Source of the DNA: Rodentolepis nana
Taxonomy: Eukaryota; Platyhelminthes; Cestoda; Cyclophyllidea; Hymenolepididae
Assembly: GCA_900617975.1 (NCBI GenBank)
Contig: UZAE01014255.1
Location: forward strand, 1-15,653
Direction: 5' to 3'
Length of the DNA stretch: 15,653 nucleotides
Under the pieces are notes generated by a model, which saw nothing but the letters and a program-made list of their open reading frames with translations, was not told where the DNA came from and made no database searches. How positions within the stretch are numbered: position 1 is the first letter of the stretch; each line of letters starts with the position of its first letter. Below are positions 15,652 through 15,653 of the stretch, one piece after another. The position numbers and the translations under genes were made by a program.

Positions 15652-15653
15652 AA

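Larger units (their letters stand above)
14751..15653 (-). mobile_element. LINE-like non-LTR element, 3' fragment (copy I, continues past window)
   Basis: Minus strand: same coding region and tail as copy E, ending GCCTGCCATTTGAAATAAATAAATA. The body is unusual because segments of the coding region are repeated and reordered between 15090 and 15615. The 5' part is outside the window, so presence of a ribozyme head cannot be judged. Confidence 0.85.

Overview
ORGANISM AND OVERALL CONTENT. This is a eukaryotic, AT-rich animal window. It holds one intron-containing protein gene on the minus strand and a dense set of non-LTR retrotransposon-related repeats. The gene encodes the alpha subunit of the heterotrimeric G protein Go. 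Its very small introns (39 and 60 bp beside introns above 2 kb) and its N-terminus ([10 protein letters not shown]) suggest a protostome worm, most likely a flatworm and perhaps a tapeworm. That placement is inference: the sequence proves only 'metazoan'.

THE G-ALPHA-O GENE (minus strand, 11553 down to 4206). Seven coding exons join in frame with GT..AG introns into a complete 355-residue protein. Exons: 11436-11553, 10050-10092, 7674-7815, 7450-7613, 7282-7410, 6816-7099, 4206-4393. Every nucleotide-binding motif is present and the C-terminus is the Go-type NNLRGCGLY. Exon sizes of 118, 43, 142 and 129 nt match vertebrate Gi/Go genes as I recall them. One vertebrate intron is missing: exon 6, at 284 nt, equals 130+154. 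A polypyrimidine tract and AG lie only 5 nt upstream of the ATG, so the mRNA is probably trans-spliced or has a 5'UTR intron. Further upstream are three sense-orientation CCAAT boxes and an RFX-type X-box. The putative 3'UTR crosses a strongly asymmetric, G4-prone purine tract (plus strand).

REPEATS. A short element of about 320 bp occurs seven times: near 1-290, 872-1100, 1521-2297 (counted once, see below), 2369-2617, 5836-6154, 13292-13591 and 14132-14466. Its 5' end folds by eye into an HDV-like self-cleaving ribozyme: nested double-pseudoknot pairing, 7-bp P1 starting with a G.U pair, GGGCAAC joint, and C-A-rich J4/2. Its 3' end is a hairpin followed by an ATAAATAA-type microsatellite tail. 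Probable target-site duplications (best 15 bp, one mismatch) start exactly at the predicted cleavage site. Two fragments of a longer LINE-like element (2711-3270 plus; 14751-15653 minus) carry the C-terminal CCHC region of a non-LTR reverse transcriptase and end in the same 3' hairpin tail. The first is a single insertion in which an inverted ribozyme head is joined to the LINE 3' fragment, as twin priming would produce. The short elements therefore look like non-autonomous partners or internal-deletion derivatives of a ribozyme-headed LINE.

ASSEMBLY. Both single-N positions (1821, 3559) sit between direct repeats that read as identical (444 bp and 28 bp), so both look like unmerged contig overlaps. 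The remaining stretches (about 291-871, 1101-1376, 12170-13276, 13622-14119, 14479-14750 and the large introns) contain no gene that I can support.
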